This document shows, one piece after another, positions 36,735-48,539 of a stretch of 64,000 nt of DNA. The notes below the pieces were generated by a model. That model had not been told where the DNA came from. It worked only from the letters and a program-made list of their open reading frames with translations, and ran no database searches. The position numbers and the translations under genes are program-made. How positions within the stretch are numbered: position 1 is the first letter of the stretch; each line of letters starts with the position of its first letter. Source of the DNA: Panax quinquefolius (Eukaryota > Streptophyta > Magnoliopsida > Apiales > Araliaceae); contig CM035170.1 in the NCBI GenBank assembly GCA_020205615.1, positions 39,218,721 to 39,282,720 of the forward strand, in the 5' to 3' direction.

Positions 36735-37800
36735 CACATATTTTCACACAACATAGATATGTGAAAACATTATGAACACGAGACATACTTGACAAGTTAA
36801 CACCTTGAGATCTATAGGCCATAGTTTCCTACTCGATCGAGGATTAAAATGGGCGATAGATTTTGGTACTCTTGAGCTTTCCTCTCTTTCCAAATCTCGT
36901 AACTCCTTTCCATGGAGCAACACGTAACAACACATGATCTCCTATATCAAATTCCACATCCTTTCGATGAAGATCTGCATAACTCTTTTGTCGATCTTGT
37001 GAGGTTTTTATACGTTCTTGGGATCGTTTGAATCTTTTTTAATAGTCATACGTACCAACTCCGGTCCCAATAATGTTGCTTCACCCACCTCATCTCGATA
37101 TTGGAGAAATGCAGCGATTTTCTTCCATACAATGCTTCGAATGGAGCCATGCCAATACTTGCTTGATAAGCTGTTGTTGTAGGAAAACTCCACCAATGGT
37201 AAGAACTTGTCCCAAATTCCCTTGAAATCAAGGACACAAAAGTCTTAATAGATCTTCAAGAGTTTGAATAGTCCTCTCCGATTGTCCGTCCAAGAATGAT
37301 TTATGATATTCACCGAAATCAAATCGAAAGTCTCCTGCCCATAGCTTTTTGTAAACTAACCCAAAATTGTGAAGTGAATCTTGGGTCTCGATCAAAAACT
37401 ATGGATACGGGTATACCTATCCTACATGCGAATCTATTACATTCGATTATATCATTTATGTCCGGACATACTGAGCAAAGACGTTCAAGTGTATAAGTTT
37501 CTCGTATCGGTAAGAAATGAGCAAACACTTGGTCAATCTATCAACAATGACCCAAATCGCATCTATGCCTTGAGAAACCTTAGGAAGACCGTGAATAAAG
37601 AAATCCATGGTAATGTGCTCCCACTTCCATTCTAGAATTTCAAGTGGTTGCAATGGACCTTTTGGTACTTGATGCTCGCTTTAACTCGTTGACAAGTTAG
37701 ACACCTTGAGATAAACAACGCTATCTCTCTCTTCATATTGCTCCACCAAAATGTATGATGAAGATCATAATACATTTTGGTACTCCCAGATGGATTAGAA
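36735..37800 (-). pseudogene. Integrase of B2, first (upstream) copy with zinc finger
   Basis: In the element's direction this is the copy joined to RNase H. The zinc-binding part is at about 37790-37670. Then [35 protein letters not shown] (37635-37540), [20 protein letters not shown] (37415-37360) and [11 protein letters not shown] follow. After VEFSYNN the order restarts with KSYADLH-type and GPY/F-region sequence at about 37010-36735, then the second copy begins. A protein read through this would have two catalytic cores; frameshifts prevent that. Confidence 0.82.
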
Positions 37801-38600
37801 AAATCCTGTGTTGTGCGCGCTCCATCATAATTTTATACTTTAAATCGTGGTCGTTTAGGAACATAAAGTCCGGAGTTGACTCAAGTATTCATTCTTCATC
37901 GATTCTTGCTTCCTAAAAGATACTAAAAACACCTTCTTAATTAAGTTTAATTCCTTCATACGTATCGGCTCTACTCAGTCCAGAGCTTGAGCGACTTTAA
38001 CTTTATCAATTAAAGTTGGTTCTACTCAGTATATTCACCATCATCACATGGGTCCCTGAGTCTTTAACTCTATCTCCATCCTTTGCAAGTCACATAAAAT
38101 GGGCCTTTGTGTTGACAATATCACACACCGTACTTGCATATGATCTTCTACTCAATGCGTCGCCTACCACGCTCGCTTTTCCGAGGATGGTATTGGATGG
38201 TATGATCATAATCTTTCAATAGTTCAAGCCAACGTCGTTGTCTCATGTTGAGTTCCTTTTGAGTGAAGAAATATTTGAGGCTTTTATGATCCGTAAAGAT
38301 CTCCACTTTCTCCTCATACAAGTAATGCCTCCAAATTTTAAGTGCAAAGACAACAACTGCCAACTCTAGATCATGAGTAGGATAATTCCTCTCATATTCT
38401 TTGAGTTGTCATGAGGCATAGGCTATGACTTTCCCATGTTGCATGAGAACACATCCCAACCCTTTGCCCGAAGCATCACTGTAGATGACAAATCCCTCCG
38501 AGCCAGATGGTATTGTCAGAATAGGTGATGAAATGAGTCTCCTCTTGAGTTCTTGAAAACTCTTTTCACATTCTTTGCTCCAACCGAACTTTGTATCTTT
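37801..38600 (-). pseudogene. RNase H of B2
   Basis: The frame 38363-38148 contains [50 protein letters not shown] and IQYHPRK. The start, with the [17 protein letters not shown] region, lies at about 38480-38420 in another frame. It removes RNA from the RNA-DNA hybrid in active relatives. The linker to integrase (38140-37800) is stop-rich. Confidence 0.8.
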
Positions 38601-39495
38601 TCTCGAGTTAGGAAGTTAATGGTGTAGCGATTCGAGAAAATCCTTCCATGAATCTCCGATAATAACCAGTTAAACCGAGAAAGCTACGTGCTTGATCCAT
38701 CGATTTAGGTTTCTCCCAACTTTGAATAGCTTCAATCTTTGTCGGGTCAACGGATATTCCATGACTTGATACTACGTGCCCAAGGAATGCTACTTCCTCA
38801 AGCCAGAACTCGCATTTCTTCAACTTGGCATAAAGCTTGTATTCACGAAGCTTCTGGAGTGTCAGCCTCAAGTGTTGCTCATGATCTTCACGGCTTTTGG
38901 AATAAAGAAGGTTGTCATCAATAAAGACGACCACAAAGTGATCCAAATATTCCTTGAATACTCAGTTCATCATATCCATGAAGGCAGCAGGAGCATTAGT
39001 CAATCCAAAGGACATGACTAGGAATTCATAATACCCGCACTGAGTTCTGAAAGCCGTCTTTGGAATGTCATCGGTTCTAATCTTCAATTGGTGATATCCG
39101 GAAGAAAGATCAATCTTTGAAAAGAATTTGGCTCCTTGCAATTGGTCAACCAGGTCATCAATACGTGGCAATGGGTACCTATTTTTGATGGTGACATGAT
39201 TCAACTCCCGATAATCAATACAAAGTCGCATACTCCCATCTTTCTTCTTCACGAATAGAACAGGAGCACCCCAAGGAGATGTACTAGGATGAATAAAGCC
39301 AATGTCTAACAATTCCTGCAGTTGGGTCTTTAACTCCTGAAGTTCAATAGGAGCCATTCGATATGGGGCTTTGGAAATGGGTTTTGTACCGGGTTCAAGG
39401 TCGATACAAAATTTAATTTCACACTCTGGGGGTAGGCCAGGAAGTTCTTCAGGGAATACGTCAGAAAATTTATTAACAATAGAAATATCGTTCAA
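38601..39495 (-). pseudogene. Reverse transcriptase of B2 (one stop, otherwise well kept)
   Basis: The frame 39495-38962 runs 177 residues through [77 protein letters not shown] and [18 protein letters not shown]. It stops at TGA (38964-38962), where relatives have CGA (Arg of MNRVF). The same frame continues at once with [20 protein letters not shown] (38946 on), FLGHVV and GYYRRF to 38608. The catalytic FIDD is kept; Ile-Leu after it has become Asn-Leu. A single C-to-T change accounts for the stop. Confidence 0.9.
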
Positions 39496-39639
39496 AACGG
39501 CGTATTTTTGTTTAAATCTTTGACATGAGCTAAGAAAGCTTGATATCCATTTTTCAATAAACGAATAGCTTTATGGCTTGAAATGACCATGATTGATCTT
39601 AATGGTTTGGTCGCTTGAATTCGCATAATAGGTTGGTTA

Positions 39640-39990
39640 GGAATATGAAAGCTAACAACCTTACGAAAATAATCAATTTTTGCATGATGAGTAGTTAACC
39701 AATCACATCAAATGCAAGTATTTTCAATGAAATAAGATCGACATGTAATGTGAGGGTACCAATATGAACCAAACAAGACTTATAAACAGTGGATGCAATG
39801 AAGGTTTCTCCCAACAGAGTTTCCACAGATAAGTCAAAGTCTAATTTCTCCGTGAGTCAAATTTAATCGTTAAGCGCAAGTAGGAGAAATAAAAGAATGG
39901 GTAGAACCGGTATCAAATAAAGTATAGACTTCGCTAGAGTTTATGATAAGCTTACCCGTGATGACCTCATTCGGGTTCCTTGCTTTCGGG
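39640..39990 (-). pseudogene. Protease of B2
   Basis: The frame 40061-39870 ends with VITGKLIINSSEVYTLFDTG and STHSFISPTCA; the DTG active site is intact at about 39915-39906. A stop follows at 39870. The next part (39840-39690) encodes FDLSVET-like and LAFDV-like pieces, but the second conserved ILG(M/I)DWL block is interrupted by a deletion near 39700 compared with B1 (26040-26070). Confidence 0.8.
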
Positions 39991-40061
39991 AGGTCACAAC
40001 AAACGCCTCTCCTTACTACTACCGTTTTGACTTTTACGGGACTGACCTTTGGTGCCTCCAT

Positions 40062-41060
40062 CCTAGCCGAACTTGTCTTCGGTGAACGACAAAATCGGTC
40101 TAAGTGACCTTCTCTTCCACAATTATAACATGCTTTGGGCTGGCATCATCGCGTAGTTTGGGTGATGTGCCCTCCCTCCCATTTTGAAGCATATGATAGG
40201 TGGTCGTTTCTCCTTCCTTAACGACAGTCTTTGGTCTTGACGTCTTTCCATTATTGTTGAATCTCCTCTTCTTGAAATGCCCATTCTTATTGTTTTGGCC
40301 TCGATTACCACCGAAGTGGTTACCACTTCGCCTATTGATTTCCTCCACGCTTGTTGTTGTCACCGCTTGATGGCTCTCATTGATATTTTCATTTTTCCGA
40401 TTTGCTCTCTTTTGGTTGCGTTGACTTGTTATCTCGCTCCACTAATCGAACCCTATTTACAACATCCGAATACAAACATAATTTATGAGAAATAAGATGT
40501 TGACGTATCTCCCGACTTCAAACCTCTTAAAAACATCCGTATCTTTTTCTTCATTATCCACCAAGTGGGACGCAAACCGGACAACTCGGTAAACTTTTCT
40601 TCGTCTTTGCGACACGGTCATATTATTCTGCTCCAACTTGATGAACTCCACCTCTCTCATGTGATGAATACTTTCGGGAAAGTACTTGTCGTTGAATAGT
40701 TCTTGGAACTTCTCCCAAGACATTTTCGGTCGGCGGGTTGAGTACGCTTCTGGATTCCCCACCATGTCTGCCTCTCCTCACATGACATAAAGGCGGCAAA
40801 GGGACCTTTTGCTCCTCGGAGCATCCCAAGACATCAAATATCTTGATGATCTGCTTTATCCATGCTTCCGCCTTAAGTGGTTTTGGCTCTCCAATAAACT
40901 CCGGTGATCCCAGCTCCTTGAACTGTTTAGCGGTGACCGTCCGAGAGTTTCCAGTGTTTCCACCTACATTTTGGACAGGAGCCGTTCTCGCCTGCTGTTG
41001 CATGAATTGCATAAAGCCTCTGAACATTTGATCATTCATCATTTGGTCAGTGTTGTTGTT
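40062..41060 (-). pseudogene. gag: gag of B2
   Basis: The frame 41042-40623 begins MMNDQMFRGFMQFMQQQ, an amphipathic Gln-rich start, and has FKELGSPEFIGEPKPLKAEA and WIKQIIKIFDVLGCSEEQKV of the capsid domain. After a frameshift 40765-40457 reads MSWEKFQELFNDKYFP and VEFIKLEQNNMTVSQ. Next comes an Arg/Asn-rich stretch (40363-40220). The knuckle CYNCGREGHLDRFC at about 40132-40090 is a complete CCHC set. So all gag blocks are present, in at least three frames. Confidence 0.85.
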
Positions 41061-41353
41061 TGCATAAGGATTGTCGGATTGTCGCCTTCCTGATGCACAT
41101 TATCCTAATTATTGATATGTGGTGAATCAACGGTGCACTTTGTGCTCCATTCCTATTCTCAACATTCTTGGATGTCATTTTCAGATCTTGCCCACAAAAC
41201 AAAGGTTAATTGACATGTAACATATTATCCCTAAATTACGAATTCAGACCAATTAAATACCACATAAACTTAGGTAGGTCATACTAGCGAAGGAATTCCC
41301 CATCTCTCCCCTCCTAGTACTATTTTCACATCTTAGCCGGGGATCATATCCTA

Positions 41354-41366
41354 AGCTTTGATACTA
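41354..41366 (-). other. Primer binding site of B2
   Basis: On the minus strand 'tagtatcaaagct', one base off the tggtatcaaagc of A and B1, near the LTR end at about 41371. Confidence 0.78.
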
Positions 41367-41370
41367 ACCG

Positions 41371-42410
41371 CGGCGCCCCCAAAATTAGGTATACATCACC
41401 CATCTTGAGTCGCCAGATACATGGTACAATTCAAATATTACTTAATAATACAATTGTGGTGTACAATACGACAAAACATATAAACTGTGAGTTTGAATAC
41501 AAATATTGTCTACTAGAGAGTATACAAACTCAAAAGGAGTCCACATTACAATTATTATCACACTATATCACAGAATAGTAAGGACTACTAATGCACCATC
41601 TAGGACCATCTTTCAGCTCCCCGACTAAGTCCTAGCTATATTCTCATTTCTTGAAGAGAACAATGAAAGAAAGGGTGAGCTCAACTAGCCCAAGAAGAAA
41701 TATTATGACTAAGATAATGCGAAATAAATTATCATTAGCCTTAAACAAGTGTTAAATTGATACAATATAACAAACATCAAGTTTAATGCAGTGAACAAAC
41801 AATCCATTAAAAGAGTCAAGTAGAGAATAAAATCTACTATCTTTTATGATTTAAAAGGTTTTTCATCACTTTTATCATTGGAACTCGAATTTTAATAAAT
41901 AATCCACATCATCGAATCACCCCGCAGCACTACGACCAAGGATATTCTTTAGTATCACGACCACAATTATCCATGCACTACGGGCAAGAATATTTGTGTA
42001 TTCATTAATGGTCATGATAATGCCAACAATCATCCATCAATGCACTACTACCCAATGAGGACTTTTACCACATCATTTGTAACATTACGGTCCATGATTA
42101 TACTCGAATAATCCTCAGTCATAATCATACCAAGTCCATCTATGCACTACAGCCATACGATGACTTTCAACAAAATATAAACATGAGGATGATGACAATG
42201 ATATAAGAATTCAATAAAACAAGTTCAAGAATTAATTTATCTAGGAACTAATAACGTCCAAATTGTCAACATGATCTTTGCTTTGTAGAGTAAAATTCAA
42301 GAATGCTCGAAGAATATTTCCATGAAAAGATCTTTGGATGAAGCGCAAATATCAAGGATATTCCATTAATATCAAGGATATTCCACTAATTTCATGGAGT
42401 ATCAATATCT
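41371..42410 (-). repeat. Element B2 5' LTR, truncated
   Basis: It matches the 3' LTR from its R/U5 end (33113) up to about 34125 and then stops at 42410 in 'catggagtatc', so the U3 part with TATA box and 31-bp repeat is gone. A short stretch 'atatcaaggatattccacta' is doubled near 42350-42390. Confidence 0.85.
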
Positions 42411-42760
42411 TATTTAATTTACTTTAAATAAAATATAATAATTTCTCATAAATTCACATAGTCACATAATGAAATTTCTCATTAATAAATAATGTCAAAT
42501 TATTAACTCTCTAATTAATAATTACATTAATTAAAATACCAATAGGCTTATTAAATATTTCTTTTAATACAATAAGCTCACATAATCACATACTTCGATA
42601 ATAAAATTCTCTACATTAATTTAATAAATGTAACACATATAATTAAATTAATCTACCACAATGCATCAATTAATTATTTAATCTAATAATTAAATCATCG
42701 AAAATATTTATTTACTTCAATAAATATTAAAATTAAATTACAAAAATCTCGTTCGTCACA
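42411..42760 (-). repeat. Element B1 5' LTR, distal end
   Basis: AT-rich sequence ending on the plus strand in gttcgtcaca (42751-42760). On the minus strand this opens as TGTGACGAACGAG, a plausible LTR start, directly next to the hAT-like gene. I take it as the start of the hybrid 5' LTR split by B2. The link rests on position, base composition and the TG terminus, not on a second copy. Confidence 0.55.
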
Positions 42761-43300
42761 CCATCCGAGTCGATGACACTACTCAAAATCCCTCAAATGA
42801 AACACCTATCGAAGAACCATCTCAAAATATTAATTTTCAATCCTAAGTTGAATTCAATGTAGAAGAGGAACTTGTTGCGGATCCCGGACTAAGACCATAG
42901 ATTATGGAATATGATGCTAACAAGAGAGAGTATTCGTCGAGGATATTTTCTTAAGGTCCCTCATCAACTAATGCTTTCCAAATTCACTCAAACTATTATT
43001 TATGGAGAGAAACACATATATTAATCCTTAATGGTACAAAAAGTATTCCAGTTAGTTGGAATATAGTGAAAAGGAAGATGCAGTATTTTTCTTATATTGT
43101 TATCTATCCAAAGCTAATATTGGTGGTCAAGGGGGTGAGAATAAATTTGTCGGCAAGGGATTTAATAATTGGAGGAAGACAAAATACTTATCTGAACATG
43201 TTGGAAAGTCACCTAATAGTATTCATAGACGATACATGTTAGCTTGTCAAAATTTGAGGAACCGAAAGCAACACATAGATATCAAGTTGGTGCAAGGTTG
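42761..43300 (+). pseudogene. hAT-transposase-like TTF/DUF4371 gene, 5' part
   Basis: Frames 42761-43293 encode the start of a plant hAT-transposase-like protein (the type annotated as zinc finger MYM-type protein 1-like). Readable blocks: EEELVADPGLRP, EYDANKRE, then the TTF-type zinc finger in an open stretch 43056-43310: WLEYSEKEDAVFFLYCYLSK, GGENKFVGKGFNNWRKT, LSEHVGKSPNSIH, RNRKQHIDI. The next part of the protein (GLPLRGHDE) lies at 59971, 16.7 kb away, beyond the family-E insertion. Upstream frames have two stops. The family acts as transposase or as domesticated DNA-binding protein; this copy is dead. Confidence 0.85.
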
Positions 43301-44389
43301 GCTATTATGAGAAATAAAGTGAACTTTAATCTTTTATATTTCTTGATGCATGTATCTAGTTGGGAGATATAAGGCACATGGAATATATTAAGTTAGTGAA
43401 CAACTCAATATTATGGCTAGATTTACACTCCATCTATTAAAGAATGCCAAAAGGGTAATATGGAAAATTTGCTCACATTTTTAATGGCTAACTTGACATT
43501 TGCTATAACCTAAGGAGTTTGACCTAAGGGTTTGACCCTTAGGGTTAAAACCTAAGGTTTTAAAAAATTCTAAGATTTCCAAATTTTAGTTTTCAAAATA
43601 GAAAATTAATATTTCTAAATTATAATTAGGATTCTCTAATTATACTAAGATTTCCTAATCATAATTCAAGCTTGCTTATTAGGATTTAATATTTCCTAAT
43701 TAAAATTGCTAATTTAGCAATTAGGTTCATAATTGTATATTAGGATTTATAATCCAAGAATTAGGGTTTCTAAATTATAATTAGGATTTTCTAATTAGAT
43801 TAGGGTTTCTAATTACTTAGACTTGAACATTAGGATTAATGTTTTCTAATTAACATAAAACTTTCTTAATTAGCAATTAGGGTTCCTAATTTTGCAATTA
43901 GGGTTTCTAATTATTTTGTTAGGTTTTACCCTAATTAAATTTATAATCAATACACTTAAGCCATTAAGTTTCCAATTTAGGGTTTCCACTTCCTAATTAG
44001 GGTTTTGGATTCCTAACTAAAATTAGGATTTCGAACCGTTTCTAGGGTTTCTTATCAATCATTAGGGTTTTCTTCTTGAACATTGGCGTCCTTAATATAA
44101 TACTAGGGTTTGCCACTAATATAGGTTATCTGGTCAACCCTTGATCCTTAACCACATCTGTACACATATACAACCATATACACGTAACATATACACTTAT
44201 ATCCTTAATCTTGAATAATTCACCCCAAAATTTTTAAATCCATAAAATTCCTTTACGTAATTTTGAAATCCCTAAATTTTCTTTACGAAATATCAAATCC
44301 ATTCACTTATTTTCTTTCTAGGTTTATTATTTAACCTTAATTCAATATTTTATGATTTTAATAAATATCTAAATTCTCGGGTTGTCACA
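43301..44389 (-). repeat. Family-E gypsy 3' LTR, U3 part
   Basis: On the minus strand it starts TGTGACAACCCGAGAA after a polypurine tract and runs 1.09 kb. It matches 58863-59970 closely, except for a 30-odd-base deletion near 43370 ('agttgggagatata' here, 'agttggtgcaagg...ttgggagatata' there). It stops at 43301 shortly past a TATA-like 'aatataaaag' (minus, about 43338-43347), so R and U5 are missing. It is rich in 'attagggtttctaatt' motifs. Confidence 0.8.
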
Positions 44390-44698
44390 TTCACCCCTTC
44401 TTCTAAAAATTTTGTTTTCGAAATTTACCTTACACCTTACACATTTCATAGACAACATCACATGCTACCCAATACATTCCTCACAAGAGAGTAAAATTTT
44501 CAAATAGTCTTTGAGGAGTTATTTAGACTATTATGCATCATTTTCGAAAATGTTATATGGAAATTCACCCGAAATCGTTATAACTTACGGACATAGTGGG
44601 TAATTAGCATTATGCCTGTACTTATTAAAAATCTTGTTGGTCGAATTAGTTTCTCAAATCATTTGCCATAGGCACACAAAATTGTAACTTCGGTCTTA
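44390..44698 (-). other. Family-E internal remnant with polypurine tract
   Basis: On the minus strand 'agaagaaggggtgaa' (44390-44404) precedes the LTR start. The rest up to 44698 is the 3' internal end of the element, with no domain I can name. It is cut by the copia insertion. Confidence 0.6.
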
Positions 44699-46552
44699 TG
44701 TTAGGTTTGTAATATTCATGAACGCAATCAAATTGCAAAAAAAATCAAACTTAAAACGTAAAAATCGTAGAGTTTAAAATTTTACAAACCATATACCCAT
44801 ATACCCGGATCACCCTTTATGCACAATTATTAATTAAACGAAAAGATAAAGAATAAAATCATACCTTGAAGATCGAGCTTCCTCGTGTACAAGTTCACCT
44901 CCAAATCCTTTCGCTCTCAACTCAATCCACCGGTTTTGGTTCCTTCCTTTGATCAACGTTAGCCACCCAAGTGTTTGGCCTCTCAGAGGTGATCCACCAA
45001 GGAAGAAGAAGGATTCAAGAAGATGGGTGGTTGGTAAACCCTAGTTTTTCTATCTCTATAGAAAAAGAGCGCATCTCCCAACTATTTGAATTATATAACG
45101 TATTAGTCATATCCTCATATAAGACTCTCTTATAAAGATATCAAGTAACCCTATTAAAATAAGGTATTATTTAATTAAACTCTTTTAATTAAATGGGCTC
45201 CTCAATCTTATTAGGATAATTAATTAAACTCCTTTAATTAATTTTCCTCCTAATCCTATTAGGAATAAATGAGAGTACTTATATTAAATTAATTCCTAAA
45301 CTCTTTTAGAAATTAAAATAATAATAATTGTAATAATATTAATAAGACTCTCTTATTAATTTATATTTAATATTTCTAAAATATTAAATAATAATATTAA
45401 GCTATTTTAATTTATTCTATCACCATAGATTAAATTAAATATACTTAACATATTATTACGATTATGCCATTAACTTCTTAAATAATTATTCTTCCTTTTA
45501 TGGTGTGACCCTTTAGGTTCTCCATATTAAACCTATTGTGAATAAATCAATTAGAATAATTCTAATCTTATTTAAATAAATAAATTAAACAATTAATTTA
45601 TTTAAATAAATAATATTTATTCTACAATAGGATAAGCCTCCTAAATGATCAACGACTTTCCAGATAATATAGATTTCAACATTAATCATAAAAGAACCTT
45701 TGAGTAAATAGTTACCAGATAATTCAATCCTTCCACCATACAATGTCCCAATTAAATATAAGATATGGAATTACATCGTCAAGTCTTATTTTATTTAATT
45801 ATATGTATTTCGACTCTTAAATGCACAACTCCAAATAATGCAAATTAGAAACTCCTTTCTAATTTCATTCTTTCGCCAAGGACTACTGGGTTGTCATTTA
45901 TCGAATCACATAGACATTTCTCTTTTTTATTAGAAGTGGTAGATTCTTTATCGATCATACATTATCTCCATGTATAACTTATTATACCCAAGCATACCCT
46001 TTGATATACCCTAAGGGTCTTAAGGAATAAGTCAAAGTATAACTCATCATACACAAGATACTATGATGATCTCAAGTCCAAGGATCACTTGACTACTATC
46101 ACTACAGAATTCCTATCGACAGCAAGTAAAACTCCATTAGGTATTCCTTAGCGAGCCACGCTCAAAGGAACTTATTCTCTAATAAGCACCTACATACTTG
46201 CTTTAGTGTTCCACACAAATGATCATGAGATCAATCATCCTCATCCAATGAGCAAGCAACGATGTACCAATCTATCCTGGATTCACTAATCCCCAATTTA
46301 GTAATCCAACGATTGGGAACTATTTTAGTTTTAAGCTTTCTAAGAATTTAGATCTCATTAGAATGATCATCATCATTATTCTAAAAGCATTGCTTAAAAC
46401 TATGGGTTTATCACATATTATAAAACAAAGATCATGTAGATAATTAAAAGCCTTTAATAAATTAATACTTTTTATTAATAAATGAATAAGATTGTTACAA
46501 AGTATATGCTTTATCATCAAACATGATCGGGTTTGTGTGCATACTACTTTCA
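44699..46552 (-). repeat. Copia D 3' LTR
   Basis: On the plus strand it starts tgttaggtttgtaatattca and ends ctactttca; on the minus strand it opens TGAAAGTAGTATGCACAC. Same as 51991-53836 and 6668-8518. The open frame 46320-46583 overlaps its end and is not a gene. Confidence 0.92.
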
Positions 46553-46566
46553 ATCTCCCACTTGCA
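46553..46566 (-). other. Copia D polypurine tract
   Basis: On the minus strand 'tgcaagtgggagat' sits directly at the LTR start. GTGGGAGAT is the usual copia polypurine tract in plants. Confidence 0.88.
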
Positions 46567-46567
46567 C

Positions 46568-47360
46568 TAAAGCCAATCGTCATGGTATCTCATACTCTTC
46601 TTCTCTAAGTGACGATTATCCCGTCGTTGATAAGCTTTAATTAATGGATATGTAATGTTGTTCATGAGAGTCCACTATCTCTATAGTGATTTCCCATCTT
46701 TCAATGATTCTAATAATCAAATGAAAGTGCCACAACACATGTTTAGATCCAAGATGAGACTTAGAACTATTCCTAGTTCTCAGAATGAACTTTTAATCCA
46801 AACAATCAACTCATAGCCTTCATTTATAGCTATATACTTTGTCTTTATCACTAAACCAAAGAACTCTTTTCATTGCTTGGAACCTTTCCAATTCATCGCG
46901 CACCACCGCTCAAGGTAACACTTTACCTTAAAGTGAATTTTTCGTCGTCTTGGTCTCTGTCTCAAAAACTTGAGTCTCATAAGCCCTCTAGTTTTAATTT
47001 AGACCCACCATGAATATGATCACATCCTTAGTGCTTGCTAAGCACTTTTAAGATGTTTTTCACCGACTCATAGTGAACTTCTCCATAATACGACCGATCA
47101 ACATCGTGTCTCGTATATTTCATCAGATACATGATTGTCACTCATGCGACCTCTCTTTTCGTGAGTCTCGTGGGGACTATTAAGAGAGATACACCCATAG
47201 CTCATCGACATGAGACATCTCTTGAGTTTGCCATGCTAAACGACTTTTAGCATCAAATGAATATACGCCTTGGGTTAAGTCGAGCATCCTCTTAATCTAT
47301 CTATATAGATTTTATCCCAATTAAGATACTCTTCCCAAATCATTCATGGAGGAATGTTTA
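46568..47360 (-). pseudogene. RT C-terminus and RNase H of copia D
   Basis: Minus-strand pieces in order: DLGRVS, KRMLDLTQGVYSFDAKSRL (about 47345-47250; the DLGEASYILGI..SQ region of copia RT), HYESVKNILK and GGSKLKLEGL, DSSF (about 47070-46970; the HW..VKRILRYL and YTDS(S/D)F blocks), TLSGGA (about 46910), SKHVLWHFHLI (about 46745-46715; the SKHI..R.HFI block with its catalytic-region His), and a last motif KKSMRYHDDWL then stop at about 46570. That C-terminal (M..RY..DWL) ending is typical of plant copia elements. Many frame changes. Confidence 0.85.
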
Positions 47361-48539
47361 GACAACTTTATCTTTACCGATTGTAGCATTGTATGTATGT
47401 TCCTCATCCGTAGTATATCAATATATAATACTAGAAATTCACGACGCTCCCACCCCCACCGAATTCTTTTTATACACACTCAAACTCTTACCTCATCAAA
47501 TGTAACTCGGATCATCATCTTCTATGATGCGATCTCATCATCATCATCATCATGATGAATCCATACCTCCTAGGTATCTTTGGTACTATTCCGATTTATT
47601 TATTACGATTATTGGGGTACAATAGGTCTATCTACAGTTCCTCTTATTCGACTTATAGTGTTTTGTGGTTCTTGAACTCTTCAAGATCTATTATCCTCCC
47701 ACTAGCCCCTTTAAATGATAAACACCTTTATCTTAGAAGGCAAAGCGTGTTTCAGAACAAACACCTTTTGCTAAGTAGAATTATAGAACATATACCCTAA
47801 ACTTACTTTAGGATGTCCCACAAATCAGATATGTCAAATCTTGTCCCAAGCTTATCCTTTGAAACCTTTTCACATAAGTTGACAACCCTTATCTTAACAT
47901 ACTTAAGATTAGGAATCCTCCCCGTCCATAACTTTTATGGAGTCTTGGGGCTGGATTTTGAGGTTACCTTTTCAGTAGATATGCAGCCATTTCTAGGACA
48001 TGATCCTGTAAGGATACCGAATGCTCAGTAAAATCATTTTGGACCGCACTATGTCCAACAAGGTACGATTTTTCATTCGTATACATCAATCAATTATTAC
48101 GATCGATGTGTCCATTATGAGAAAACCATTTGAGATGATCTAAAAACTTATCAGATACAAGTATTTATTCCTCGATCTAATCAAAGAATCTTAATACTTT
48201 GCCAATTTGTTTCACTTCAAATTCTTTTGAACCTTTCAAATAATTCACACTTGTATTTCAAAGAAATACACACATTCAACTCTTTGAATGATCATCTCCT
48301 TTTTCTTATACTAGTTTGTTCAATTTGCAAAATTATTTTTCACGTAAGTCAAGTATACAAAATCAATTAAGTAATATTCCAGCCTTACTATACAAAACAT
48401 TATTATTATAAATAGAACAACAATTGTTCTTAATTATAATACCAAAGATTTCATCATCAACAATAAAATGGAAATAATATTTTTAACAAGAACCGAATAC
48501 AATAACAACTTATCGACTTAATAGATTTGCCAGTAGGCA
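47361..48539 (-). pseudogene. Unresolved copia D pol region
   Basis: This should hold integrase and most of RT. Plus-strand frames here (47346-47800, 47813-48031) are shadows. On the minus strand I can read only scattered codons and cannot assign domains with confidence. The stretch is shorter than a full integrase plus RT, so a deletion is likely. Confidence 0.5.

Larger units (their letters stand above)
33113..42410 (-). mobile_element. Ty3/gypsy chromovirus, element B2
   Basis: Same family and strand as B1, inserted in its 5' LTR. In its own direction: partial 5' LTR (42410-41371), primer site, gag, protease, RT, RNase H, integrase (partly duplicated), chromodomain, polypurine tract and full 3' LTR (35619-33113). 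Coding quality is better than in A or B1; the RT has one early stop. The 5' LTR is cut to about 1.04 kb, so target duplication cannot be tested. Confidence 0.88.
20372..42760 (-). mobile_element. Ty3/gypsy chromovirus, element B1 (hosts two later insertions)
   Basis: Minus-strand element. In its own direction: 5' LTR from 42760 down to 30750 (split by B2), primer site at 30734-30745, leader (split by the family-C solo LTR), gag, protease, RT, RNase H, integrase, chromodomain, polypurine tract at 22861-22875, and 3' LTR 22860-20372. The last about 50 bases of the 3' LTR are missing at 20372. Without the nested insertions the element is about 10 kb. All genes are broken. The two LTRs agree only over the R/U5 side; see findings. 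Confidence 0.82.

Noticed and set aside
43560..44110. Interstitial telomere repeat
   Set aside because: TTAGGGTTT motifs are scattered among AT-rich units rather than in head-to-tail TTTAGGG arrays, and they recur at 59320-59700 as part of an LTR.
46320..46583. Open frame shared by 46320-46583 and 53601-53858
   Set aside because: Both overlap the end of the copia D LTR; shared because LTRs are copies.
47346..48031. Plus-strand open frames as host genes
   Set aside because: They lie in the copia body, and the coding homology around them is on the minus strand.
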